DNA of 64,000 nt, from assembly GCF_030687895.1 (NCBI RefSeq), contig NZ_CP117452.1:5795310-5859309 (forward strand), written 5' to 3'. The position numbers were made by a program, and so were the translations under genes. A model generated the notes under the pieces. It ran no database searches and was not told the DNA's origin. It saw only the letters and a list, made by a program, of their open reading frames with translations. Origin of the DNA: Pseudomonas sp. FP198 (lineage in GTDB: Bacteria > Pseudomonadota > Gammaproteobacteria > Pseudomonadales > Pseudomonadaceae). Numbering within the stretch: position 1 is the stretch's first letter; the number at the start of each line of letters is the position of its first letter. Below, in pieces: positions 18,137-27,298 of this stretch.

Positions 18137-19185
18137 TGCCCGCCTCCCTGGATGATCAGACGAGAATCGTCTTTCGGGTCGACCGTGGTGACGGAACCAG
18201 CCCGACCAAGAATCCCGGGCATGCGTTCGCGGTACAGACGCAGCAGCATCTGCGGATCGTTGTCCTGGGTTTTCGCCAGGCCCGACACCGAGGCTGTGTC
18301 GGTCGATGCCTTGGCAAGCCGTTCGCTGGCCTGGGCATGGGCGACTTGTAACGCACGGTCGGCTTCCTCGCGGGCAGCCTGGGTCTGCTTCTCCGCCTCG
18401 GTTCGGGCGTTGGCGACCGCTTTGTCGGCCTGCTGGCTAGCCGTCAGCACCGCATTGAATGCGCTCACCGCCGGCCCCGGCAGGCTCGATTGCACGTCGA
18501 CCCGCACCACTTCGATCCCCAAGCCCTGCCCCGTCGCGGTCAGGTCAGCCAGGCGCCGATTGATGCCCTGCACCAGGTCGCCACGCAAGCGTTCACGGCG
18601 CTCCGCGGCCTGGGTATCGCTGCCCATCAGTTCGGGGCGGGCCACCAGAATGGTGTCCAGGTCTCGCGCCGCGGCAAGCGCCACGGCACTTCTCGTCGCC
18701 AACCGGTCCAACGCCGGCAATACATGTTCGCCTTGGAGGACAAACGCATAAGGCTCGATGACCTTGTAAAAGAGCCGCACATCCAGTTGCACCACGCCCG
18801 CATCGCCGGTCAACAGATAACCGGAGCCCGCGAGTTCGTCGCTGACCGGCGTGGCGAAACTGGCGACGCGATCAGCCTGCAAGGCCGCATCCGAACGCAG
18901 CAGACTTTCCACCCGGCGCTCCAGCACCCGGTCTGCCGCCGGAAGCAAAATCACTTGTTCCACGGGACTCGGCCACGCCAATAACAAACCGGCATTGTGG
19001 ATTCTATCCAGCGCACCAAAGTGTAAAACCACCGCCCGGCTCTGCGGATCAATTTGCCGCACATTGGAAAATATCCAGGCCAACGCCGCCAGGACAGTCA
19101 CAGCATAGAGCGCGAGGAACGCCAGACGCCCGGCCTGAATCCACGGGCTGGATAACTCATTTGTTCCACGTGGAACCACGCTCAT
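18133..19185 (-). CDS. SPFH/band-7 membrane protein (HflK/HflC-like), third of operon
   Basis: 350 residues. One N-terminal transmembrane segment (about 21-41) is followed by a band-7 domain (start DPQSRAVVLHFGALDRIHNAGLLLAWPSP in part) and a long Ala/Glu/Gln-rich predicted coiled coil (about 235-300), ending in a short tail with DDSRLIIQ typical of HflK. HflK/HflC form periplasmic-side cages that modulate the FtsH protease; relatives here are divergent copies. A perfect parS site forms codons 4-8 (VPRGT). Both ends overlap neighbouring genes by 4 bases, so translational coupling is expected. Confidence 0.82.
   Translation of the reverse strand: MSVVPRGTNELSSPWIQAGRLAFLALYAVTVLAALAWIFSNVRQIDPQSRAVVLHFGALDRIHNAGLLLAWPSPVEQVILLPAADRVLERRVESLLRSDAALQADRVASFATPVSDELAGSGYLLTGDAGVVQLDVRLFYKVIEPYAFVLQGEHVLPALDRLATRSAVALAAARDLDTILVARPELMGSDTQAAERRERLRGDLVQGINRRLADLTATGQGLGIEVVRVDVQSSLPGPAVSAFNAVLTASQQADKAVANARTEAEKQTQAAREEADRALQVAHAQASERLAKASTDTASVSGLAKTQDNDPQMLLRLYRERMPGILGRAGSVTTVDPKDDSRLIIQGGGQ
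19163..19176. other. parS site (perfect) at the start of an SPFH gene
   Basis: GTTCCACGTGGAAC, perfect 14-base palindrome, located 9-23 bases inside the coding region of the gene starting at 19185. It matches the site in folE2 exactly. Confidence 0.88.
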
Positions 19186-20219
19186 GGTTGTGTTCCACCT
19201 TTAGGCTCCAGAGCGGGTGGACCGTCCACCAGAACGCGAAACGGTGCCGCGTCAGTGCGCAAGATCAGTTTGGTGCCGGGGCCGACAATGGTGTTCAAGG
19301 TGTCCAGCGAGCGCAGCAAATTATAAAGCTGCGGCGAACCGGCATAGGCCTTGCCGTAGATTTCAGCTGCTTCGACGCGGGACTGCGCTTCGATCCCCGC
19401 TGCTTTAACCGTGGCATCAGCCTGCATGATTCGCGCATCGCGTTCGGCCGCCGAGCGAATCTGCGCCGCTTCGCGCTTGCCGATGGCTGTGCGCTCCGTG
19501 GCGATGGTTTCACGTTCGGCACGCATGCGGTCCACGGTCGCGGTGAGCGTCACCGAGGGCAGCGTCAGGCGTTCGATACCCACCTGCAAAACCCGCACGC
19601 CATAAGTGGCGAGCAATTGTTGCTCGATCTGCTGACGCAACTGGGCTTCGAAATCGGCAATATGCACCTGACTGGCGTCGGTATTGACCAGGTTTGCCAA
19701 ATCAAAACTGGCCGCCGTTGTTTCCAGTGCCGAGCCGACGAAGGTGCGAATCTGCCGCGCAGCTTCGTCCGGCTGGTTCTGCACGGCGCGCATGAAGCGC
19801 TGCACATGGTCCGGGTCACCCTGGACCTGCCACGCCACATAGGCCTGGACGATGATCCGCAGACCGTCGCGTGTGCCGACGTCCTGCAATCCGCTGGAGG
19901 TGGTGCGCAGCCTGAGGTCTACCGGGATCGCCGCCTCGAAAGGTGCCGGCCAGCGCCAGCCCAGGCCGGGTTGCAAAAGTACCCGCGCCGGGTTGCCGAA
20001 GCGGGTAATGACAGTGGCCTCCCCCGAACGCACCTGTACCAGGCTGGCCGCCGCAACGGCAAACGCCACCAGCAGCGCGGCCCAGCCCATCCGCCGCCAC
20101 GGAAACGGGCCGGCTTGCTGCGGATCGCCATGATGATGGTGATGCCCGTGATGGTGTCCGGCATGACCGTGATCGTGACCGGCATGGTCGTGATGACCAT
20201 GGGAAGAGGACTGGCTCAA
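19182..20219 (-). CDS. SPFH/band-7 membrane protein (HflC-like) with His-rich N-terminus
   Basis: 345 residues. The first 31 contain 15 histidines (H7, 9, 10, 12, 15, 17, 19, 22-24, 26-30) mixed with Gly, Asp and Ala, the composition of a metal-binding tail. One transmembrane segment (about 47-65) precedes a band-7 domain starting VRSGEATVITRFGNPARV and a coiled-coil segment with RMRAERETIATERTA, an HflC signature. The C-terminus resembles HflC (LILRTDAAPFRVL). With the tail in the cytoplasm, it could hand metal to the P-type ATPase two genes downstream; this is inference. It overlaps both neighbouring genes by 4 bases. Confidence 0.83.
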   Translation of the reverse strand: MSQSSSHGHHDHAGHDHGHAGHHHGHHHHHGDPQQAGPFPWRRMGWAALLVAFAVAAASLVQVRSGEATVITRFGNPARVLLQPGLGWRWPAPFEAAIPVDLRLRTTSSGLQDVGTRDGLRIIVQAYVAWQVQGDPDHVQRFMRAVQNQPDEAARQIRTFVGSALETTAASFDLANLVNTDASQVHIADFEAQLRQQIEQQLLATYGVRVLQVGIERLTLPSVTLTATVDRMRAERETIATERTAIGKREAAQIRSAAERDARIMQADATVKAAGIEAQSRVEAAEIYGKAYAGSPQLYNLLRSLDTLNTIVGPGTKLILRTDAAPFRVLVDGPPALEPKGGTQP

Positions 20220-22177
20220 TGGGCAGCTCCTGGCTGGACAGGTTGGTTTGGCGATGCGGGATCCGCCGGCAGCGTGAAGGTGCGCAGGTCAATGGTCGGT
20301 GCGTTGCCGTTGCCGCCCAGGCGATGGTCAAGGATCAGCAAGCTGGCGCTGCCGAGGCCCTGGCTCAGTTGACCGAGGTATTGCTCCAGCACGAAGGCAT
20401 GGCCAGCCGTCGCGTAGGCCTGGCGTTCGGCGCGAAAGCGCAGGTCGGCGGCTTGGGCAGTGGCGTTGATTTCACGCGCCGTGGCTTGGGCCTGATCGTT
20501 GGCAGTGCTGGCTTGCAGTTGCGCCTGGTTGACCTGCTGCGCAGCGGCGCCGCGCTCACGGGCGATCAACGCCTGGGCACCGATCTGCGCCGCTTGTACA
20601 CCGTGGTAGGCATTGGCTGCGCCAGCCGGGGGATGGATCGCCTCGACCACTGTCGCAAGAACCTCCACGCCGCTGTCGAGCGATTGCAGATCGGCCTGTA
20701 CGGTGCGACCGATTTCCTCCGCCAGGCTGACACGGTCCGCACCCAGCAAGCCATCCAGCGTGCGCGAGGCAAATTCATGCACCAGGACGCGGCTGGCCGT
20801 GCTGCGAATCAGCGTCGGCACATCAGCACTGTGGTACGTCGCCGCCAGCGCCGCTGCATCCGTCAGGCCGATGCGATAGACGAAGCGTACGTCCATGTTG
20901 ACGATCTGGAAGCTCTGCTGATCCGCGCGACGGCTGGCGATGACCTGGGATTTGTCATTCACATGGCTGGCATCCCACAACCGATTGGCGATAGCCGGAG
21001 CCGGTCCCTCTGCCGGTTCCGCGACCGAGGCCGTCTTGCCGTCGCCGACGCTGGTCGCCAACTCGTGGACGACACCGTTCTCGACGCTCAATACCCTGCC
21101 CCACGGCCACGGCAACCCTGCATGGAGACCAGGGCCAAAGACCTGCACCGGCTTGCCGAAACGTTCATAGATGCCGCGTCCTTGCAGCGGCACCTCATGC
21201 ACGCCGGTCAGCAGCCACCCCACCATCGCCACCAATGCCAGCACCGGTAAAAAGGCCCGGCGCATGTAGCTGAACGCCCAGATCTGGCGCAGGTCGATGC
21301 CAAAACGATTGTGCAATTCATGCTGCAAGGCCAACAGTGGTCGCGGCGGCCAGCGCAGCAGATCGGCGATCACACTGCGACCCAGCAGTGTCGGTTCCAA
21401 GGTGTTCCGGCGCGGGCTGAACAACGCCAGCAGCGCGCGTAGCATCAACTCCGCCGCCACCAGGCCCGGCAACAAACCGATCAGCACCGCCAGGCGTACC
21501 GGCCAGACGGACGCATCCCCGGCGAAGAGCAGACACACGGCAGCCAGTACCAGCACGATGATCGGCACCCGTGTCAGCTGCGCCAGCGCCGCCGCTTCGG
21601 GCCATTCGATCGGCGACTGTTGAGCCAGTTGGCGCTCGAACGCCAGCAACCCGAACGCCAGCACCAACGAAAGCACCGCGCCGACGCTGGCCGCCACGCC
21701 GAGCGAAGCGGCAGGCAACGCCAAGTCCCAGGTTTGCTCCAGAACCAGCAACGACAGCAGCGCCCAGCCGGCAAGCCACAGGAGCGGCCCGCCGATTTGC
21801 TGCAGCAGACCGATCCAGCGCGCGCTGATCCGCTCAAGCAGGCGCTCGTACCAACCCGAGTTATCAACAGGCTCATCTTCGCCAGGCAGGATATCCACAA
21901 CCGGAAGCAAGGCCTTGCTACGCCATTGCGTGATCCACCAGGCCGATTGCAATCCGGCCACCAGCACCGATAACGCCGCGCCTTGGCTCACCAGCAACGC
22001 CGGCCATATCGATTGTGGCGAAAAAAGCCCGATGAAAAACGCCGACACCAGCCCCAGCCCCGCGAGGCCGCCCAGTACTAGCGCGATCCGCTTCAAGCGC
22101 AGCCCATGGAATGCAGCGCGCTGGAAGCGCGGCCAGTCGGCCACGTGTGCCCCGTCTATTTCCAGATCGACTTGCAT
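20216..22177 (-). CDS. SPFH/band-7 protein (HflK-like) fused to a polytopic membrane domain
   Basis: 653 residues, about twice the length of HflK. The N-terminal ~310 residues contain seven or so hydrophobic segments (for example IALVLGGLAGLGLVSAFFIGL and VPIIVLVLAAVCLLFAG). After a last membrane segment near 315-335 the HflK-like part starts (VHEVPLQGRGIYERFGKPVQVFGPGLHAGLPWP in part) with a band-7 domain, an Ala/Gln-rich coiled coil and the tail LILDHRLGG. It begins the four-gene operon; the start has TGGAGTGAC directly upstream. The fusion is unusual and suggests a membrane scaffold. Function unknown. Confidence 0.82.
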   Translation of the reverse strand: MQVDLEIDGAHVADWPRFQRAAFHGLRLKRIALVLGGLAGLGLVSAFFIGLFSPQSIWPALLVSQGAALSVLVAGLQSAWWITQWRSKALLPVVDILPGEDEPVDNSGWYERLLERISARWIGLLQQIGGPLLWLAGWALLSLLVLEQTWDLALPAASLGVAASVGAVLSLVLAFGLLAFERQLAQQSPIEWPEAAALAQLTRVPIIVLVLAAVCLLFAGDASVWPVRLAVLIGLLPGLVAAELMLRALLALFSPRRNTLEPTLLGRSVIADLLRWPPRPLLALQHELHNRFGIDLRQIWAFSYMRRAFLPVLALVAMVGWLLTGVHEVPLQGRGIYERFGKPVQVFGPGLHAGLPWPWGRVLSVENGVVHELATSVGDGKTASVAEPAEGPAPAIANRLWDASHVNDKSQVIASRRADQQSFQIVNMDVRFVYRIGLTDAAALAATYHSADVPTLIRSTASRVLVHEFASRTLDGLLGADRVSLAEEIGRTVQADLQSLDSGVEVLATVVEAIHPPAGAANAYHGVQAAQIGAQALIARERGAAAQQVNQAQLQASTANDQAQATAREINATAQAADLRFRAERQAYATAGHAFVLEQYLGQLSQGLGSASLLILDHRLGGNGNAPTIDLRTFTLPADPASPNQPVQPGAAH

Positions 22178-22397
22178 GTCACTCCAGTGCTTGTGGCATT
22201 CGAGAACCGGACACGCGAAGCCTACGGCACCGCATCGCTCCGTTACATGTCGTTACCTTATAACCAACGCTGTGAAATTTCCGTTTTGAATTCTTCATGG
22301 CAAACCCTGCGGCGGACGCTTGACTTAAGCCTTGACCGTTATCCGCGAGAACACTCATATTATGGTTATAATTTTTCCAGGCATGAGGGAAACCGTA

Positions 22398-23798
22398 ATG
22401 AGCAATTACGACGTGATCATTCTGGGCGGCGGCCCCGGCGGTTATAACGCAGCGATCCGGGCCGGACAGTTGGGGTTGAAGGCGGCCTGCGTGGAAGGCC
22501 GCGCGACCCTCGGCGGGACTTGCCTGAACGTCGGTTGCATGCCTTCCAAGGCGTTGCTGCACGCCTCCGAACTGTACGAAGCGGCCAAGGGCGCGGAATT
22601 CGCCCAACTGGGGATCAACGTCAGCCCTACCCTCGACCTCGCGCAAATGATGAAACAAAAGGATGAAAGCGTCGCGGGCCTGACCAAGGGCATCGAGTTT
22701 CTGTTTCGCAAAAACAAGGTTGACTGGATCAAGGGCTGGGGCCACATCGACGGCCCGGGCAAAGTGACCGTCACCGGTGAGGACGGTGGCAAGACCGAAC
22801 TGAGTGCCAAGGATATCGTCATCGCCACCGGCTCCGAGCCGACGCCACTGCCGGGGGTCGACATCGATAACCAGCGCATTCTCGATTCCACCGGTGCGTT
22901 GTCCCTGAGCGAAGTGCCTCGGCACCTGGTGGTGATCGGCGCTGGCGTCATCGGCCTTGAACTCGGTTCAGTCTGGCGGCGCTTGGGTGCCGAAGTCACC
23001 GTCGTGGAATACCTCGATCGCATTTGCCCAGGCGTCGACGGCGAAGCCGGCAAAACCCTGCAGCGGGCCCTGGCCAAGCAGGGCATCCAGTTCAAGCTGA
23101 GCGCCAAGGTGACCCGCGCCGTTTCCTCGGCAAGCGGCGTGCAACTGCAAATTGAACCCGCGGCCGGAGGCGAGGCGCAAAGCCTGGACGCCGACTACGT
23201 ACTGGTTGCCATCGGCCGTCGGCCTTATACCCAGGGCCTGGGGCTGGAAAATGCAGGATTGACGACCGACCAACGCGGCCTGCTCGCCAACCAGCGCCAC
23301 CGCACCGAAGCGCCCGGCTTCTGGGTGATCGGCGACGTGACGTCCGGGCCGATGCTTGCGCACAAGGCTGAAGACGAGGCCATGGCCTGCATCGAACAGA
23401 TTGTTGGCAAGGCTGGCGAGGTCAATTACGACTTGATCCCCAATGTCATCTATACCCGTCCTGAATTGGCCAGCGTCGGCAGGACCGAAGAACAGCTCAA
23501 GGCCGAAGGCCGCGCCTACAAGGTCGGGAAATTTCCGTTCAGCGCCAACAGCCGGGCAAAGATCAATCATGAAACCGAGGGGTTCGCCAAGGTATTGGCC
23601 GACGAGCGCACCGACGAAATTCTCGGCGTGCACTTGGTAGGCCCGAGCGTCAGCGAGATGATCGGGGAGTACTGCGTAGCGATGGAATTCGGTGCCTCGG
23701 CCGAGGACATCGCCCTGATCTGCCACCCCCACCCCACTCGCTCGGAGGCGTTGCGCCAAGCAGCGATGAACGTGGAGGGAATGGCGACACAGATGTAG
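22398..23798 (+). CDS. lpd: Dihydrolipoyl dehydrogenase, stand-alone (Lpd3-like)
   Basis: 466 residues from the ATG at 22398; ATGs at 22332 and 22383 are upstream alternatives but the FAD-binding start MSNYDVIILGGGPGGYNAA fixes the usual N-terminus. Redox-active cysteines C42 and C47 are in GGTCLNVGCMPSK, the NAD site is VVIGAGVIGLELGSVW, and the catalytic His-Glu pair is in HPHPTRSE (443-450). It reoxidises dihydrolipoyl groups of 2-oxoacid dehydrogenases or the glycine cleavage system using NAD+. No E1, E2 or H-protein gene is adjacent, so its partner complex is not known. It diverges from the SPFH operon. Confidence 0.92.
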   Translation: MSNYDVIILGGGPGGYNAAIRAGQLGLKAACVEGRATLGGTCLNVGCMPSKALLHASELYEAAKGAEFAQLGINVSPTLDLAQMMKQKDESVAGLTKGIEFLFRKNKVDWIKGWGHIDGPGKVTVTGEDGGKTELSAKDIVIATGSEPTPLPGVDIDNQRILDSTGALSLSEVPRHLVVIGAGVIGLELGSVWRRLGAEVTVVEYLDRICPGVDGEAGKTLQRALAKQGIQFKLSAKVTRAVSSASGVQLQIEPAAGGEAQSLDADYVLVAIGRRPYTQGLGLENAGLTTDQRGLLANQRHRTEAPGFWVIGDVTSGPMLAHKAEDEAMACIEQIVGKAGEVNYDLIPNVIYTRPELASVGRTEEQLKAEGRAYKVGKFPFSANSRAKINHETEGFAKVLADERTDEILGVHLVGPSVSEMIGEYCVAMEFGASAEDIALICHPHPTRSEALRQAAMNVEGMATQM

Positions 23799-23820
23799 TC
23801 ACCCGGCTGAATGGAACATC

Positions 23821-23850
23821 TGTGGCGAGGGAGCAAGCTCCCTCGCCACA
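23821..23850. repeat. Short perfect inverted repeat (REP-like or terminator)
   Basis: TGTGGCGAGGGAGC and its exact reverse complement flank a 2-base loop, 22 bases after the lpd stop and before the convergent TPR-protein gene. The sequence is of the small dispersed hairpin type found in pseudomonads. There is no T run, so it is better called a repeat than a strict terminator. Confidence 0.7.
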
Positions 23851-23863
23851 TCCAGACCCATTG

Positions 23864-26014
23864 TCAGCTCGCGGCCATGCGAGCCTTGCGCTTGCGCCGA
23901 CTGATCAGGGCCAGCACCACGGCCACCACCAGCACCGCGCCACCCACCTCCAACCCTGTCTTGAACGGCCGCAGCGCCGAGCGAATCGGCGTCAGGGCCT
24001 GAGTGACATAGCGCTTGTCCGCCTGGTCGAATGCCGGTTCCTCGCACTGACGACCGAAATCCCAGGCCCATTCCACGTAGGGGCCGTCCTTCACGTAACG
24101 CTGATACAGCGCGCTTTGTTCTTCGAGGCTTGAGTTGTACCCCACCGCCCTGCACAGCACCGCGGCAAACGCCTGGCTGGTGTGCGGCAGATGATCGGCG
24201 GCCTGACTGGCCAGCGCCGTGGCGACAAAACGGTAATGGTAACGCATGTCCGGTTGAGCGGCGCTGGCCTGCTGGCGCTGGACCTCGCCGTCGGCCACCA
24301 GCGGCCCGACCTTCAGCTCCACCGGCTCAAAACTGTAGTTGCCGTCCAGGCTGGCGTAATCCGGCGCCATTTCGTAGCCCAGCAACTGCATTCCTGATCT
24401 GCGCGCGATCACCGACGCCTTGAAATACGCCTCGGCCCGGCTGGTCGGCCACCATTTGGATTCCGCATCCTGGCGCAACTGCCCATAGGTACGGGCCTTG
24501 TCCTGCAGCTCGGGATGGTCGAAATAAGCCGGCGCCTCGTCGTAGCGTCCTTCGCGCAGCAAACGACGCCCCAGCAGGTTGCGCAGGTTCGCCGCCACCG
24601 ACAACTGCACGTAGTTGTCTCGATCTTCCTGGCTCAACGGCGGCGGTGCCGGGACCTGGGCGTCAACGTACTGCTTGAGCTCCTCCACGGTCAGTACACG
24701 CTCGGCGACCGTCGCGGCGTCGTACCAATAGTTGTTCTGGCCGCGATAAAGCTGGTCGAAAGCCTGCAGGTAGTCGCCTCTCTGCAAGGCCAGGATCGCG
24801 CTTTCGCCTTCGACCCGGCACTTGGGTTGTACCGTCTCGTAGTCCCAATCCGGCGTACGGCGGTCGCCCCAGGATTCGTCCTTCGGAAAGGCCTGGGCGG
24901 CCTTGGCATAGGCGGCGGCCGCAGCGGATTTATCGCCTTCGCGCAGCGCGAGCTTGGCCCTTACCCACCACGCCAGTCCGCTGTCGCCGGCCTTTTGTGC
25001 AAAGGCTTTCGCGCTGTCGTAGTCAGCGTGTTGATAACTCACTGCCGCCAGGCGGTCGGCATCATCGAGGTTGCCCTGGGCGCTGGCTTGCAACAGCTTG
25101 AGAAGGGTTTTCTCGCCGGAGGGCTCTTCGCCGTCCCACCAGCCGACGCGGCTGAGCAGATAAGCAGTCACCAGGCGCTGCACGGCCTTGGCCTTGAGCA
25201 ATTCGCCCAAACGCTCCTCCGACTCGACGCTGAGGCCGCCCGCCAACTGCAGCAGCGAACTGTAGCCGACCGGGGAGCCCTGCAGATTCTGGGTCGCATA
25301 CAGTCCAATGGCACTGTCCCAGTCATCGGCGGTGTAGGCCACCCTGGCTTCTTCGCCCAGACTGGCGACGCCCAGCTCCAGCGGGTCGCTGAAGCCGGCG
25401 ATAGTCAATTCGCGAGCCTGGCGAAACGCCTGCCGCGCCTGATCCCGCAAGGCAGCCGGTTCGCCACGGCCAGCCTCGGTGCTCATGGCGAACAGCGCCC
25501 GCCCCAGGGAGTACGCCGCCCAGGTACTGCGCAACCGACGCTCGTCAGCCGGCAGCGCCAGCAGTTGTTGGAACGATTCGGCTGCGCGCAGATGATCGCC
25601 GGCGTTGAACGCTGCCGCTCCGATTGCGTACAGCCGCAGCTCGGCGGGGAGATTGGCCGCTTCGGCGGCGACCTGCTCGATATCGCCGATTGCCCGCAAG
25701 CGCTCCACAACGGCTTGCTGCGGTGGCGTCAGGCCAAGCTGTTCGGCCTTGTTGCGTTGCTCCACGTAGGAAGACACATCGTCGTAGCTGTAGTCAGGGT
25801 TGCGTGTCGCCTCCGTAGCCGGCTTCAATCCGGCGATGGCCTGACCAAGACGACTGACCTCGAAGCGAAAGCTGCCCTCGGGCAGCTCCGCCAGAGACTG
25901 GGCCCGGTTATCCAGCAGGCGCATCGGAAAATCCGGCCCGCAGGCCAATGCCTGGCACAGCGGTAAACCGAGGCTCAGGCACAGCAGGCGACGAGGCCAC
26001 TTACGGGTAGACAT
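23864..26014 (-). CDS. Exported TPR-like repeat protein, membrane-anchored, unknown function
   Basis: 716 residues. A signal peptide (about 1-24, ending QALA) is followed by the conserved-looking start CGPDFPMRLLDNRAQSL. Most of the chain is helical with TPR-like repeats (for example AAFNAGDHLRAAESFQQLLAL, QHADYDSAKAFAQKAG, LREGDKSAAAAAYAKAA). A C-terminal transmembrane segment (about 688-705) ends with the basic tail RRKRKARMAAS. The topology suggests a large periplasmic helical-repeat domain anchored in the inner membrane. The start overlaps the end of the DUF3142 gene by 14 bases, so the two are probably co-translated. Function not recognised. Confidence 0.78.
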   Translation of the reverse strand: MSTRKWPRRLLCLSLGLPLCQALACGPDFPMRLLDNRAQSLAELPEGSFRFEVSRLGQAIAGLKPATEATRNPDYSYDDVSSYVEQRNKAEQLGLTPPQQAVVERLRAIGDIEQVAAEAANLPAELRLYAIGAAAFNAGDHLRAAESFQQLLALPADERRLRSTWAAYSLGRALFAMSTEAGRGEPAALRDQARQAFRQARELTIAGFSDPLELGVASLGEEARVAYTADDWDSAIGLYATQNLQGSPVGYSSLLQLAGGLSVESEERLGELLKAKAVQRLVTAYLLSRVGWWDGEEPSGEKTLLKLLQASAQGNLDDADRLAAVSYQHADYDSAKAFAQKAGDSGLAWWVRAKLALREGDKSAAAAAYAKAAQAFPKDESWGDRRTPDWDYETVQPKCRVEGESAILALQRGDYLQAFDQLYRGQNNYWYDAATVAERVLTVEELKQYVDAQVPAPPPLSQEDRDNYVQLSVAANLRNLLGRRLLREGRYDEAPAYFDHPELQDKARTYGQLRQDAESKWWPTSRAEAYFKASVIARRSGMQLLGYEMAPDYASLDGNYSFEPVELKVGPLVADGEVQRQQASAAQPDMRYHYRFVATALASQAADHLPHTSQAFAAVLCRAVGYNSSLEEQSALYQRYVKDGPYVEWAWDFGRQCEEPAFDQADKRYVTQALTPIRSALRPFKTGLEVGGAVLVVAVVLALISRRKRKARMAAS

Positions 26015-27194
26015 TCATTCCTCCTTGGTCGATTTTTGTACAGCGCGCCCAGCCGATCGCCCGTTGGGCGCCGGCAGCCAAGCGGCCTTCCTGGATGCGG
26101 GTGAAGGTAAGCAGTCCGGGGGTTTGTTGCAACGTATAACCAGCCAAGGCATCGACGCCATCACACCCGCCCACGGCGAGTGTCAGCCGCTGCGGCCAGG
26201 CGCTGTCGAGATTGCCCTGGTTCACCAGCCGGATGTCATAGAGCCCGCCCTGCTCTTGCAGGTGCAGGGCCAGTTGACTGTCCAGGCGATCACCACGCGC
26301 CACCGCGCCAAGAGTGGCCAGGCTCCAGGCGCGCCGGTCCCCCGCCAGCGGCAGGCGAAACCAGATCAATCCGGCCAGATGCTCTGGCGGCTCGGCGCGC
26401 AGGTGCGCGACAAGCCCGGCCACTTGTTGTGGATCGGCGAACAGCTCCCGGCGCTCGCCGCCACGGTCGATGGGCACTTCGCTCTCCACCATCGGTGCGC
26501 CGTTTTCTTCGGTCAGCAGCGCCACGCCATAGGCCGGCAGGGCCAGGTAGAACGGTCGTGTGGTGAGGTCGCCCCAGCGTTCGGCCCAACGTTGAGCCTG
26601 GCTGGGATCGAACAGCCCCTGACGCGGATCGCTGACCGCGTGTACCTGCAGGACGCTGCTGTCCACAACCTTTAACAGACCGGGCAACTCGGGGCTGTCG
26701 AGCCAGGCCGGCAGTGCGGTGATGCTGAGCTGCAAGGCGGCCGGCAAAGCCTGCCGCAAGCGGACAAGAAAATCCCGATAGGCTGGCAGCCGTGCGTTAC
26801 CGGCGTCGTGGTCGATCTCGATGCCCATCGGCGCCAGGCCCAGGGCTCGCCAGTCGGCCAGCACTTGCTGGATCCGCGAGATTATTTCGTCCTGATCGAG
26901 GGATTTGAGCTGGCCATCCAGGCGAATCACCGCGATCAACGGCCGACCGTCAGCCTTGAGCAATGCCGGATCGATCCGCGCGTGGCTCCAGCCGGCGCCC
27001 GGAAAGGCTTGCAGCGCCAGCACCCGCAGGCTGGAAAAGTCCGCACGGCTCTGGCTCAGCGCCAGTTCGTGGGCCGGCGTCCACTGGCGTTGCCAGATAT
27101 AAAGTTGCTGATCGAGGGCAGGCGGAGGGGGCTGGTCGCAGCCGCTCAAAAACAACGCGGCGAAGGTCAGCGTCAGCCTGTGGATAAAAGTCAT
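26001..27194 (-). CDS. DUF3142 domain lipoprotein, unknown function
   Basis: 397 residues from the ATG at 27194 (a GTG at 27209 would add five). The N-terminus MTFIHRLTLTFAALFLSGCDQ is a lipoprotein signal with lipobox LSGC. The body fits DUF3142: it has TIM-barrel-like strands such as LQLDYE-type motifs (here PMGIEIDHDAG), LQLSITALPAWL and YLALPAYG. Such folds often belong to glycoside-hydrolase relatives, but no catalytic pair can be named with confidence. It precedes and overlaps the exported TPR protein by 14 bases, so the two form a likely envelope pair. Confidence 0.82.
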   Translation of the reverse strand: MTFIHRLTLTFAALFLSGCDQPPPPALDQQLYIWQRQWTPAHELALSQSRADFSSLRVLALQAFPGAGWSHARIDPALLKADGRPLIAVIRLDGQLKSLDQDEIISRIQQVLADWRALGLAPMGIEIDHDAGNARLPAYRDFLVRLRQALPAALQLSITALPAWLDSPELPGLLKVVDSSVLQVHAVSDPRQGLFDPSQAQRWAERWGDLTTRPFYLALPAYGVALLTEENGAPMVESEVPIDRGGERRELFADPQQVAGLVAHLRAEPPEHLAGLIWFRLPLAGDRRAWSLATLGAVARGDRLDSQLALHLQEQGGLYDIRLVNQGNLDSAWPQRLTLAVGGCDGVDALAGYTLQQTPGLLTFTRIQEGRLAAGAQRAIGWARCTKIDQGGMNVYP

Positions 27195-27254
27195 GAAGCG
27201 CAGCCACACCGGGAAAAGGCTGGCAGATTAACGTTTCCGAGGCTCCACAGAAAC

Positions 27255-27286
27255 AAGTGGCGAGCGCAACTGCACGCTCGCCACTT
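27255..27286 (-). terminator. Hairpin terminator candidate after the GST gene
   Basis: AAGTGGCGAGCG / CGCTCGCCACTT, 12-bp perfect arms with an 8-base loop, 12 bases downstream of the GST stop on the minus strand; followed there by TTGTTTCT, a weak T tract. Confidence 0.65.
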
Positions 27287-27298
27287 TGTGCCTGTTGC

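Noticed and set aside
19507..19518. GTTTCACGTTCG as a fourth parS site
   Set aside because: Only the left half fits; the central CACGTG and right arm are missing.
22365..22377. Zur-like GGTTATAATTTTTC upstream of lpd
   Set aside because: Only one half (GTTATA) matches; the second half lacks TATAAC, and TATAAT there is as well explained as a promoter element.
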